IMG/VR virus record: IMGVR_UViG_3300027687_000681
Location: 1 to 23,008 of that record
Source: a virus
Reading direction: 5' to 3' (one strand)
Length of the DNA stretch: 23,008 nt
This document shows positions 1 through 6,333 of the stretch, piece after piece. The stretch's first letter is position 1; the number at the start of each line of letters is the position of its first letter. The notes beneath the pieces are model-generated. The model did not search any database and was not told the origin of the DNA. It saw only the letters and a list, made by a program, of their open reading frames with translations. A program made the translations under genes and the position numbers.

Positions 1-75
1 ATCAACAGTAATAGAACCTACAATGGTGCTACCATCAATTAATCTAACCATACGATAATCTGTTTTTTTAGTCAT
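1..75 (-). CDS. Small protein of unknown function, 5' end only
   Basis: The first 25 codons of a gene run off the left edge of the window. The start is the ATG at 73-75. It lies 8 nt downstream of the stop codon of a uvsW 3' remnant, which suggests that this gene once followed uvsW directly. The visible sequence begins MTKKTDYRMVRL and continues IDGSTIVGSITVD. A hydrophobic strand followed by a D-G turn and a second strand loosely recalls the Sm1 motif of LSm/Hfq-type folds, but 25 residues are too few for a family call. The reading frame is open throughout the visible part. Confidence 0.5.
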   Translation of the reverse strand, partial: MTKKTDYRMVRLIDGSTIVGSITVD

Positions 76-83
76 ATTAATAT

Positions 84-127
84 TTAGTCTTTTAGGTTAA
101 CGTTGTGTATTTCATATTCAAATTCTT
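84..127 (-). pseudogene. Remnant of the uvsW 3' end, left-hand copy of the 40-bp direct repeat
   Basis: Positions 88-127 match 1311-1350 at 39 of 40 bases; the only difference is 105 against 1328. Read in the uvsW frame, this copy encodes EFEYEIHNVNLK, then D and a TAA stop at 84-86. The intact uvsW has the same residues and then continues with EKIEGDK. The single mismatch inside the repeat is synonymous (CAC against CAT, both His). No start codon or independent gene is attached. I read it as the ancestral end of uvsW, stranded downstream of amt when amt entered. The amt stop codon (126-128) overlaps the repeat by 2 nt. Confidence 0.85.
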
Positions 128-1289
128 ACTTTCTTTTATTCATAAACTCTGGATAAGCATTGCCAGTACCTTCATACATATCAGAGCCAACAAGTTCTTC
201 TTCTTTGCCTACCCTAATACCAATTGTCTTGCCTAGTATAAACCACACCGCATATGATGTTGTAAACACAAAGCCACCGATAATACCAATACCATATAGT
301 TGTGCTAGTATTGTTCCATCAATGTTAAAGATAGGAACTAATAGTAATCCAATTATACCTGCAATACCGTGTACAGAAATAGCACCAACTGGATCGTCAA
401 TTCCCCACTTCTCAAGTAAAGTCATAGAAACTGGAATTAAAATTCCACCTAATAGTCCGTATAGTATTGCAAACTCTGGACTTGGTGATAGGGGGTCAGC
501 AGTAATAACAACTAGTCCTGCTAATGCACCGTTTAGTGTTACGTTAAGTACAACTCGTTTTGTCCATAGTTTAGATACAATCATTGCACCTAACAATCCA
601 CCTGAGGCAGCCATGTTAGTGTTTACAAAGATTTTACCTAATGCTTGTGCATCAGATATAGTATCAAATTTTAATTGTGATCCTCCATTAAAGAAAAACC
701 AACCAAGCCATAGGATTAACGTACCTAGTGCAACCAGTGGCATATTGTTTCCTGGAATATTCTTTGGATTGCCATGTTTATCATACTTGCCATCACGAGG
801 TCCAATTAATAATACAGCCGCAAGTGCCGCACTTGCACCAGCCATGTGAACAATGCCAGAACCAGCAAAATCAATAAATCCTAGTCCACTTAAAAATCCA
901 CCTCCCCAAGTCCATTGACCTTCTAGTGGATAAATCACTGCCGCAAATACTGTTGAGAATATCAAGAATGACCATAACTTTTTACGTTCTGCCACTGCTC
1001 CTGAAACAACAGACATTGCAGTTGCAACGAATACCATTTGGAAAAAGAAATCAGCATAGATGGCATGACCTTCTGGCTCAACCCATCCATACATAATTTT
1101 ATAACCGCACAACAAGAACGCAATACTTGCTACTGAAAACAATGCTACGTTCTTGGTTAATATTTCTGTAACATTTTTGGTTCTTACTGAACCTGCTTCA
1201 AGAGCAGTAAATCCTGCCGCCATCCACATAACCATTGCACCTGATATCAAAAAGAATACTGTGTTTAATGCATAGTCTAATTCGTTCAT
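126..1289 (-). CDS. amt: Ammonium transporter (Amt/MEP/Rh family), auxiliary metabolic gene
   Basis: This is a 387-residue inner-membrane channel protein for ammonium uptake, close to full family length, with about eleven hydrophobic segments. Family hallmarks are present: AGFTALEAGSVRTKN in the first helices (25-39), SGAVAER (96-102), the pore pair His148 (in DFAGSGIVHMAGA) and His307 (in DDPVGAISVHGIAG), and Asp140. The C-terminal cytoplasmic motif is recognisable as EEELVGSDMYEGTGNAYPEF. Nothing is truncated, so it looks functional. Its ATG shares one base with the uvsW stop (TAATG), and a GGAGA Shine-Dalgarno lies in the uvsW end, so it is translationally coupled to uvsW. It is not part of the T4 core gene set. 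The flanking 40-bp repeat marks it as an insertion. The inferred role is to raise nitrogen import in the infected cell. Confidence 0.95.
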   Translation of the reverse strand: MNELDYALNTVFFLISGAMVMWMAAGFTALEAGSVRTKNVTEILTKNVALFSVASIAFLLCGYKIMYGWVEPEGHAIYADFFFQMVFVATAMSVVSGAVAERKKLWSFLIFSTVFAAVIYPLEGQWTWGGGFLSGLGFIDFAGSGIVHMAGASAALAAVLLIGPRDGKYDKHGNPKNIPGNNMPLVALGTLILWLGWFFFNGGSQLKFDTISDAQALGKIFVNTNMAASGGLLGAMIVSKLWTKRVVLNVTLNGALAGLVVITADPLSPSPEFAILYGLLGGILIPVSMTLLEKWGIDDPVGAISVHGIAGIIGLLLVPIFNIDGTILAQLYGIGIIGGFVFTTSYAVWFILGKTIGIRVGKEEELVGSDMYEGTGNAYPEFMNKRK

Positions 1290-2800
1290 TATTTATCTCC
1301 TTCTATTTTTTCTTTTAGGTTAACGTTATGTATTTCATATTCAAATTCTTCTTCAGTATAAATGTTGATTCGTTCCTGAAAGTGTTTTAAAGTATAATTC
1401 TCTTTTGACTTATAAATTAAATCATCCGATATATCATATAAAGTGGCATTAACTTTATTATCTCCTAGTCTTAAACCTCTACCGATTGATTGTAGATTTC
1501 TTATTCTGCTTTTAGAAGGACTCGCAAAGATTATATTATGTAAATTCTTAATGTTAATACCAGTAGAAAAAGTACCATAACTTGCTACAATAATAGCATC
1601 ATTTTCGTTCTCAACTATGGCTCTTGCCTTTTCTCTTTCTTCTGTTTCTACGCCACCATATATATAAAAAACCTTTCGATTTTCTTCCGCTTTTTCTTCA
1701 ATAATCTTATGTAAATTTTTACCATGTTTTTCTACAAGTTGAAATAATATTAAAGTATTACCTTTCAGTTTAAGTGCTAGATTACGAATAAAATTATTTC
1801 TAGGTTTACTACCTACAAGATAATCTATCTCGTCTTGATATTTACCATTTGACACAATTTTAGAATTGGCTTCACTGTGTTTAAGAATTAAACATCTAAC
1901 CACTAGATTACTTAACTGTTTCTTATCCATTAACTTTTTAGTTGTAGTTACCTTATTAACAGCGCCGAATAGTCCTTCTAATACTAACTTATGTGTATGA
2001 GCACCATCTAATGTTCCTGTAAGACCGATACGATATTTACAATCAATAAGTTTAGTCATAATTTCTGTTAATGATTTTGATTTAAATAGATGTGCCTCGT
2101 CACCAAACACAACACCAAATTGTTTAAAGTATTCTTTTGGCAACTTATATAAACTTTGCCATGTAGATATCAACACTTTTTTATTAGTTTGATTTGAATA
2201 TCCGCTATATAATCTATGACAATACTTCTTTACATTCCAACCATATGATTCAAAATCGGTATACATTTGTTCTACTAATGATGTTGTAGGAACAATTAAA
2301 AGTATTCTACTATTGTGCTGTTCTTTGATTAGATGAGTGTAGTATCGTATTAAGGAATATATGATGAATGACTTGCCTGATGCAGTAGGACTTACTAGCA
2401 ACGCCCTATTGCGTTTTAAACTATGATATATGGCGTCTATCTGATAATCTCTTGCTTGAAATTTTTGCCCTAAACTATTAGAAAATTTAGTTACCGTTCC
2501 TTTGTCAACCTTGTTATCTATCTCTATACCTTTACCAGCAACTATGCTATACCCTCTTTCATCTGCAAAGGCTTTGATATATGGATATAGTCCAAAGTAT
2601 ATCTCTTTCGTCTTTTGTGAAAACAATCTTATCTTGCCATCCCACATTCTATTTCGAAATGCTGGCATAAATTTGTATCCTGGTACATAGAAAGTAAAAA
2701 ACTCCGATATCTCTCTTTGTATATCAGGCTCAGTTATTACTGTAATGTAAACTTCATTTACCTTTTCTATAATAAGAAGATTAGAATTATCTTTATTCAT
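1289..2800 (-). CDS. uvsW: UvsW-like superfamily 2 DNA/RNA helicase
   Basis: This 503-residue SF2 helicase has the length and gene neighbourhood of T4 UvsW, which unwinds R-loops and branched DNA and switches replication from origin-dependent to recombination-dependent initiation. Visible motifs are Walker A PTASGKSF (138-145), the DEAH box GDEAH (233-237), motif III GLTGT (259-263) and motif VI QSIGRGLR (437-444). The N-terminal 100 residues correspond to the UvsW N-domain. It lies three bases after a 2OG oxygenase gene and close to uvsY, keeping the recombination genes near each other. Its final codons, ending KEKIEGDK, contain one copy of the 40-bp repeat and appear rebuilt compared with the older end KD-stop preserved at 84-127. 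Confidence 0.95.
   Translation of the reverse strand: MNKDNSNLLIIEKVNEVYITVITEPDIQREISEFFTFYVPGYKFMPAFRNRMWDGKIRLFSQKTKEIYFGLYPYIKAFADERGYSIVAGKGIEIDNKVDKGTVTKFSNSLGQKFQARDYQIDAIYHSLKRNRALLVSPTASGKSFIIYSLIRYYTHLIKEQHNSRILLIVPTTSLVEQMYTDFESYGWNVKKYCHRLYSGYSNQTNKKVLISTWQSLYKLPKEYFKQFGVVFGDEAHLFKSKSLTEIMTKLIDCKYRIGLTGTLDGAHTHKLVLEGLFGAVNKVTTTKKLMDKKQLSNLVVRCLILKHSEANSKIVSNGKYQDEIDYLVGSKPRNNFIRNLALKLKGNTLILFQLVEKHGKNLHKIIEEKAEENRKVFYIYGGVETEEREKARAIVENENDAIIVASYGTFSTGINIKNLHNIIFASPSKSRIRNLQSIGRGLRLGDNKVNATLYDISDDLIYKSKENYTLKHFQERINIYTEEEFEYEIHNVNLKEKIEGDK
1311..1350. repeat. Right-hand copy of the 40-bp direct repeat flanking amt
   Basis: This is the copy inside the intact uvsW coding sequence, covering codons for FEYEIHNVNLK near the C terminus. 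It matches 88-127 in the same orientation with one mismatch, at an offset of 1223 bp. The segment between the two copies is amt together with its ribosome-binding site and the last uvsW codons. Confidence 0.95.
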
Positions 2801-2803
2801 AAT

Positions 2804-3367
2804 TTACATAACCCAAGTCATAATGCTATATCTAACACCACTAGTAACTTTTTTAACTTCATGTGGATACATAAAGTTTGACGGAAACACTACAGCAGAA
2901 CCCTTGCCTTTATCAATTGTTTCACCACACAATGTAAATTCACCACCATCATAATCTTCGTTTAGAAATATTAAAGATGTTATATGTGGATAACCTTGTT
3001 TTTGCCCATGACTATGATGAATATTATCTATATGTTCTTTCATAAACCCACCAGTTTCATAACAGTTAATTCTAAAATGTGTATATTCTTGAACCTTTAT
3101 TTTATCATGTACACTAACATAATCATTGACCGTTTTTTCAAAACCTTTTTGTAAAGTTTCGTAAAACTTATCTTTTGGTCCAATCCAATAATCTTTCATC
3201 TCAACTTTAGATGTGCCTGTGTTGCTATTTGTTGTTGTAAAGGTAGATGTTTTCCACCCCTTAAAGTGGTCTTTATTGTAGTAATTAATTATATTATCAC
3301 AGGTAGTTGAATCTAATAATTTTGGATAACAAAATATAAAGTTAGAAATTTCCTGATTGGAATTCAT
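2804..3367 (-). CDS. 2-oxoglutarate/Fe(II)-dependent oxygenase, prolyl-hydroxylase-like
   Basis: A 187-residue protein of the 2OG-Fe(II) oxygenase superfamily. The jelly-roll ligands are visible: HxD as His112 and Asp114 (KEHIDN), the distal His169 (FMYPHEVKK), and Arg179 (SGVRYSIMTW), the expected 2-oxoglutarate binder. The strand TSLIFLNEDYDGGEF and a following GKGSAVVFPS segment fit P4H/PiuC-type enzymes. A clear AGGAG lies 6 nt before the ATG. Its start overlaps the end of the upstream oxygenase gene by 26 nt, and uvsW follows 3 nt after its stop, so the three should be co-transcribed. The substrate is unknown; protein side-chain or nucleobase hydroxylation are possibilities, not conclusions. 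Confidence 0.88.
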   Translation of the reverse strand: MNSNQEISNFIFCYPKLLDSTTCDNIINYYNKDHFKGWKTSTFTTTNSNTGTSKVEMKDYWIGPKDKFYETLQKGFEKTVNDYVSVHDKIKVQEYTHFRINCYETGGFMKEHIDNIHHSHGQKQGYPHITSLIFLNEDYDGGEFTLCGETIDKGKGSAVVFPSNFMYPHEVKKVTSGVRYSIMTWVM

Positions 3368-3941
3368 GGTGTTCTCCTAATTGACCTCTTATCTGTATAT
3401 TCCATGATATACTTATACGATTACTCGTTGATAGATTTGTAGGTACCCAATGTACTAACCATGAAGGGAAGATTATTATTCGATTTGTTTTTGCTTTATA
3501 ATGTAATAGATTTGTATTGTTATTATCGATTTTTTTTCTTGGTAGTATAACGCCTGCACCTGGTCTTGGGTCCTGAAAAGTAATACCTGGTGTAGTTTCG
3601 CCAGCGTCTAAATAAAAAACGCCACTTAAAAAATTGTTTGAATGAGTATGAGGCTGATGAGTTTCATGTTGTTTTAATACATTGGCCCACATATCAGTTA
3701 TTTCTATTTCATCTGCCTTATAATTTAACTTATCAAGTATTTCAAAACTTGACTTACTAACCTCTCTAGTGAAATCTTTAAAAATATCCATCTTATCTAA
3801 ATTCGGACTTGATTGCCAATTAGGTCTTTTATCTCTTATATATTGATCTAACACTTCACCTTTCATAGTATAAATTATATCAGGACTAATGAAATCGTCC
3901 TTAATGAAAAGATGTGTTGAGAATATTTCTTGATGTTCCAC
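3342..3941 (-). CDS. 2OG-Fe(II) oxygenase of the TIGR02466 type
   Basis: A 199-residue protein with the pattern of the TIGR02466 putative 2OG-Fe(II) oxygenases: MWANVLKQ (84-91), HQPHTHSNNFLSGVFYLD (95-112), FQDPRPG (122-128), then IIFPSWLVHWV (156-166) with the distal His164, and NRISISWN (174-181) with Arg175. It is a clear paralogue of the protein at 22224-22832, sharing MWAN, THxH, SGV(F/Y)Y and DPRPG. The start is a GTG at 3939-3941 sharing its first base with the uvsY stop (TAGTG), so translation is coupled to uvsY. No nearby in-frame ATG would keep the N-terminal family region. Biochemical function is unknown. Confidence 0.85.
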   Translation of the reverse strand: MEHQEIFSTHLFIKDDFISPDIIYTMKGEVLDQYIRDKRPNWQSSPNLDKMDIFKDFTREVSKSSFEILDKLNYKADEIEITDMWANVLKQHETHQPHTHSNNFLSGVFYLDAGETTPGITFQDPRPGAGVILPRKKIDNNNTNLLHYKAKTNRIIIFPSWLVHWVPTNLSTSNRISISWNIQIRGQLGEHHEFQSGNF

Positions 3942-4369
3942 TATATGGCACCACTAGTGAATTTCTTCCACTCAATAGCGTTTTTAATTAGGAATGTTCT
4001 ATTATTAATACTTCTTAATACTTGTTCAAGATACTTAACTATTTGATTTTGATATGCAACCTTTTGATCTGCTTTTTGTAAATCTGAATCTGAATCCATA
4101 TAGATATGTACATCTGATTTTAATACCTTTATGTCAAAAGGCTTTAAAATATATACAGCTGCATCTGCCTTGCCTGTATAATATTCCCATTTATCTCTTA
4201 ACATACTTTTATGCTCATATTCTGATTTCTTTAATAGTAAAGAAAACTTATTAAAGTATTGTAAATATTTGTTATGTAGCAAAGGTATCTTAATTGATTC
4301 AGCATCTAATTCTGTATCATCTAATTTAAAATCCCTATCAACTGATTTTTGTAATTCTTCTAATGTCAT
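3941..4369 (-). CDS. uvsY: UvsY-like recombination mediator
   Basis: A 142-residue protein, close to the 137 residues of T4 UvsY, the mediator that loads UvsX recombinase onto gp32-covered single-stranded DNA. It shares the N-terminal start (MTLEELQKSVDRDFKLD), the central basic region KSMLRDKWEYYTGKADA (55-71), a DSDSDLQKAD stretch, and the C-terminal NRTFLIKNAIEWKKF segment in the positions expected from T4. It is mostly alpha-helical and highly charged. Its position, downstream of the capsid genes and close to uvsW, is typical of marine T4-like phages. The UvsX recombinase itself is not in this window. Confidence 0.85.
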   Translation of the reverse strand: MTLEELQKSVDRDFKLDDTELDAESIKIPLLHNKYLQYFNKFSLLLKKSEYEHKSMLRDKWEYYTGKADAAVYILKPFDIKVLKSDVHIYMDSDSDLQKADQKVAYQNQIVKYLEQVLRSINNRTFLIKNAIEWKKFTSGAI

Positions 4370-4393
4370 AATGATATTATATCACCTTTTCGG

Positions 4394-5194
4394 TTAATTG
4401 TAAAGCATCTGTGCCATTTTTTCTTGTGTTATATATTTTAGATTAGCACACGAACTCCATTCGGGTATTTCGGAAGCGGTAAAATCACCAGGAGTATCGC
4501 TGTTTACCTTATAGAATTGCACTTTGCTAAACTTATCAAAGGTATTCTTATGTTGTAGTATCCAGTTATATGTTTCATCTGGATTATTAGGATTCATTGC
4601 CAATGCGTCTTTCTTAGAATAACCTTTTGTACCTGCATACAAGTTATTGATTTTATCATTATCAGAATATAGATCATGTCCTACAATGAATACTGTTTCA
4701 GCACCCAAATCACAGGCAAGATGTACTGAACGACTACCTGTTGCATAGGCAAATCCATCTACATCTGGTTCTATACTTTTAACAGGACCTTGCTTTTCTT
4801 TCACTTCGGTCACATATGCAATTCCTAAATTCTTTCCTTTAACTGCTGTAAAAACTCCATCGGCACCATGATAAACACATTCATTTCCCCCTTCGGTGGC
4901 GTCGGAATCAATTTTTGTTTTACAAGAGCGTAGCATCTCCATTGCAACCATATTCGGTATTGGAGTCCAATAACCTAAATACGCTTTCATATTGTTAAGA
5001 TTTGCCTTACGATATATCTCATGGGAAATTCTTGAATCTACTGCCACTAATATGTCAGGAGTGAAGTCACGATAGATAGCATTACAACCTATTACAGTTG
5101 CATACTTTTTCATTTTTTCGAGATCTAAGCCTTGTCTTGATTGCCCATTACCCAGGCAGACTGCTATTTTGTTCCATGTTAAAGTCTTCATCAC
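4394..5194 (-). CDS. Rossmann-like protein resembling DUF115/MptE-type or sialyltransferase-like domains
   Basis: A 266-residue protein of uncertain function. It opens with KIAVCLGNGQSRQGLDLE, the glycine-rich nucleotide-type loop typical of DUF115-like domains, followed by VIGCNAIYRDFTPDILVAVD (33-52). A second conserved block, YATGSRSVHLACDLGAETVFIVGHDLY, resembles the half where such domains recognise the nucleotide part of a CMP-sugar or related ligand. An SD of AGGA precedes both the GTG at 5192-5194 and the ATG at 5189-5191, so either may be the start. It lies between the gp3-like gene and uvsY. A glycosyl- or nucleotidyl-transfer role is a weak inference; no catalytic residue is certain. 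Confidence 0.75.
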   Translation of the reverse strand: MMKTLTWNKIAVCLGNGQSRQGLDLEKMKKYATVIGCNAIYRDFTPDILVAVDSRISHEIYRKANLNNMKAYLGYWTPIPNMVAMEMLRSCKTKIDSDATEGGNECVYHGADGVFTAVKGKNLGIAYVTEVKEKQGPVKSIEPDVDGFAYATGSRSVHLACDLGAETVFIVGHDLYSDNDKINNLYAGTKGYSKKDALAMNPNNPDETYNWILQHKNTFDKFSKVQFYKVNSDTPGDFTASEIPEWSSCANLKYITQEKMAQMLYN

Positions 5195-5222
5195 AAATCA
5201 TCCTATATTTTTGTACTATGTA

Positions 5223-5822
5223 TTATGAAGTAGAAATTTGTGCAATTTCGTAATACATATAATTAAAACTTGCTTGTACTTGTAAGTAGTCAACGTCACT
5301 TGCCTTAATATCATAAGACAATGACCCTAAAGAGATGGGATAAACATTTTGAAATCTTATTTCAGTTTTAGCAATATTCTTACTGTTTAAAACTATTAAA
5401 GTTGCGTCTGAATATATACCACCTTCGTCAAGAGGTTGTTTAATAGATGTTCCTGTTGCAACTGTACTTGCTGTTGTTCCTGGAAATCTATCAGCACTTG
5501 TTCCTTGTAGATCTGCAAATTGATTGTGATTTTGTGGAAATCCTAGACCTGTAATCCAGTCGTGTATCTCTTTGTAGTTATTTAAATTTTCATCAACAAG
5601 AAACGAAACATCTAAAGTTTGATAATTTACTTTATCTCCTGCACCAGCAATGTCTTTTAATGGTGTTTCTTGATTAGTCGATCCTAAAGAAATACCAGGT
5701 ATGTTTGCTGTTTGTACAAAAAACTCAACCTGTGGAAGTTTAGACATTTTAAATCTAAACTGAATAGGACTTGCATAGTCAAATTTATCTGGCTCTCTAT
5801 CGAGTATATTTGTTGTTGTCAT
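5223..5822 (-). CDS. gp3-like tail completion / tube-fold protein
   Basis: A 199-residue protein of the gp19/gp3/gp54 tube-fold type. It has FRFKMSKLPQVEFFVQTANIPGISLG (23-48), the typical strand-turn pattern of tail tube domains, then LDVSFLVDENLNNYKEIHDWI, which resembles T4 gp3. The C-terminal half ends in IKASDVDYLQVQASFNYMYYEI, the usual closing strands. It is distinct from the main tube gene at 13005-13532, which carries the gp19 signature. Its place after gp23 and before uvsY matches gene 3 in marine T4-like phages. gp3 caps the tail tube and stabilises the sheath before head joining. An alternative is a second tube paralogue. Its ATG overlaps the upstream small gene by ATGA. Confidence 0.7.
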   Translation of the reverse strand: MTTTNILDREPDKFDYASPIQFRFKMSKLPQVEFFVQTANIPGISLGSTNQETPLKDIAGAGDKVNYQTLDVSFLVDENLNNYKEIHDWITGLGFPQNHNQFADLQGTSADRFPGTTASTVATGTSIKQPLDEGGIYSDATLIVLNSKNIAKTEIRFQNVYPISLGSLSYDIKASDVDYLQVQASFNYMYYEIAQISTS

Positions 5823-5992
5823 AATATTTTGCCTTTATTTTTACCTTGCTTAATCATATATTTTTGTGTTCCATTTGCACCAATCTCTACTTCTTTACGA
5901 GAAAACTTAAACATCTTCATTTCTTTAGCATCTTGAAATTTTCTTTGAACATAATCTAAAACTTTTTGTTTGTTAATTTTATCTCTATCCAT
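5819..5992 (-). CDS. Small basic protein, 57 residues, unknown function
   Basis: The short reading frame runs from the ATG at 5990-5992 to a TGA at 5819-5821 that overlaps the start of the gp3-like gene by ATGA. That overlap, and a GAGGGTG ribosome-binding site just ahead of the ATG, support it as a real gene. The product starts MDRDKINKQKVLDYVQRKF and ends IKQGKNKGKIL; it is rich in Lys and predicted helical in the first half. I recognise no domain. A TATAAATA late box at 6085-6092 lies about 90 nt upstream, so it probably opens the late unit that contains the gp3-like gene. Confidence 0.7.
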   Translation of the reverse strand: MDRDKINKQKVLDYVQRKFQDAKEMKMFKFSRKEVEIGANGTQKYMIKQGKNKGKIL

Positions 5993-6050
5993 TACACCCT
6001 CTTTATTAAATTAAAATTAGGTGCGTTCCTTCAGCTTATGCTTACTACCG

Positions 6051-6070
6051 TCTTGTATAGTTTTACAAGA
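6051..6070. repeat. Inverted repeat in a late leader
   Basis: A 7-bp perfect inverted repeat, TCTTGTA and TACAAGA, is separated by 6 nt. It lies a few bases downstream of the transcription start expected from the TATAAATA box at 6085-6092, in the untranslated leader of the 57-residue gene. No T-run follows on the minus strand, so it is not a terminator. It may be an RNA hairpin or a protein site. Confidence 0.5.
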
Positions 6071-6084
6071 TGAACGTATATTAC

Positions 6085-6092
6085 TATTTATA
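6085..6092 (-). promoter_or_regulatory. T4-type late promoter box TATAAATA
   Basis: This is an exact match to the T4 late promoter -10 consensus, which is recognised by the gp55 sigma factor with gp33/gp45. It stands in non-coding DNA just after the zinc-ribbon gene, with the 57-residue gene and the gp3-like gene downstream. No -35 element is needed for this class. Confidence 0.7.
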
Positions 6093-6097
6093 TGTTT

Positions 6098-6238
6098 TTA
6101 TTGATGCCATCCTAGATCTTCTATTTTTTCACTATTGCAATTCGGACACTGCCATTCGCCATCTTCATCTGGTAACACTAAATCTGGTGGTGTACCTTTC
6201 CATGTGCAATCATAACAATACCAGTTCCACTCTTTCAT
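6098..6238 (-). CDS. 46-residue zinc-ribbon protein
   Basis: A very short gene from the ATG at 6236-6238 to a TAA at 6098-6100. The product begins MKEWNWYCYDCTWKGTPP and contains two CxxC knuckles, Cys8/Cys11 and Cys31/Cys34 (WQCPNCNSE), spaced as in rubredoxin-like zinc ribbons; five Trp residues are also notable. Four-cysteine zinc binding is a confident structural inference, the function is not. T4-type phages use small zinc proteins in regulation and DNA metabolism, but I cannot assign this one. It lies alone between the gp23 terminator and a late promoter. No Shine-Dalgarno is visible and no other in-frame start exists before a stop, so it may be translated from a leaderless mRNA. Confidence 0.8.
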   Translation of the reverse strand: MKEWNWYCYDCTWKGTPPDLVLPDEDGEWQCPNCNSEKIEDLGWHQ

Positions 6239-6243
6239 ATAAC

Positions 6244-6251
6244 TATTTATG
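6244..6251 (-). promoter_or_regulatory. Possible late promoter box CATAAATA directly before the zinc-ribbon gene
   Basis: CATAAATA differs from the T4 late consensus at the first base only. If transcription starts 6 nt after the box, as in T4, the first transcribed base would be the A of the zinc-ribbon ATG. It lies 13 nt beyond the T-tract of the capsid terminator, so the gene would otherwise need read-through. Confidence 0.45.
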
Positions 6252-6264
6252 TAAGCATTAGGCT

Positions 6265-6297
6265 AAAAAAAAAGGGTGCCGATTAAAGCACCCTTTT
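6265..6297 (-). terminator. Strong intrinsic terminator after gp23
   Basis: On the minus strand a 10-bp stem, AAAAGGGTGC paired with GCACCCTTTT, encloses an 8-nt loop and runs into a tract of nine T. It begins about 36 nt after the gp23 stop codon. This is a canonical Rho-independent terminator and closes the gp22-gp23 late unit. Confidence 0.92.
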
Positions 6298-6333
6298 AAG
6301 ATAGTAACTCTACTTTAGAAGTAGAAAGTAACC

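Noticed and set aside
160-849. Plus-strand open frame of 229 codons
   Set aside because: It is the reverse shadow of amt, has low-complexity Ser/Pro/Ile-rich sequence and no ribosome site. All supported genes are on the minus strand.
5223-5822. Calling this gene a second gp19
   Set aside because: The gp19 signature (GRKLNIAGDRTF) is absent and present only at 13005-13532; the LVDENL segment and position favour gp3.
6070-6261. Plus-strand open frame of 63 codons in the gp23 to gp3 gap
   Set aside because: It lies opposite the zinc-ribbon gene, and the minus-strand frame with two CxxC motifs is the better explanation.
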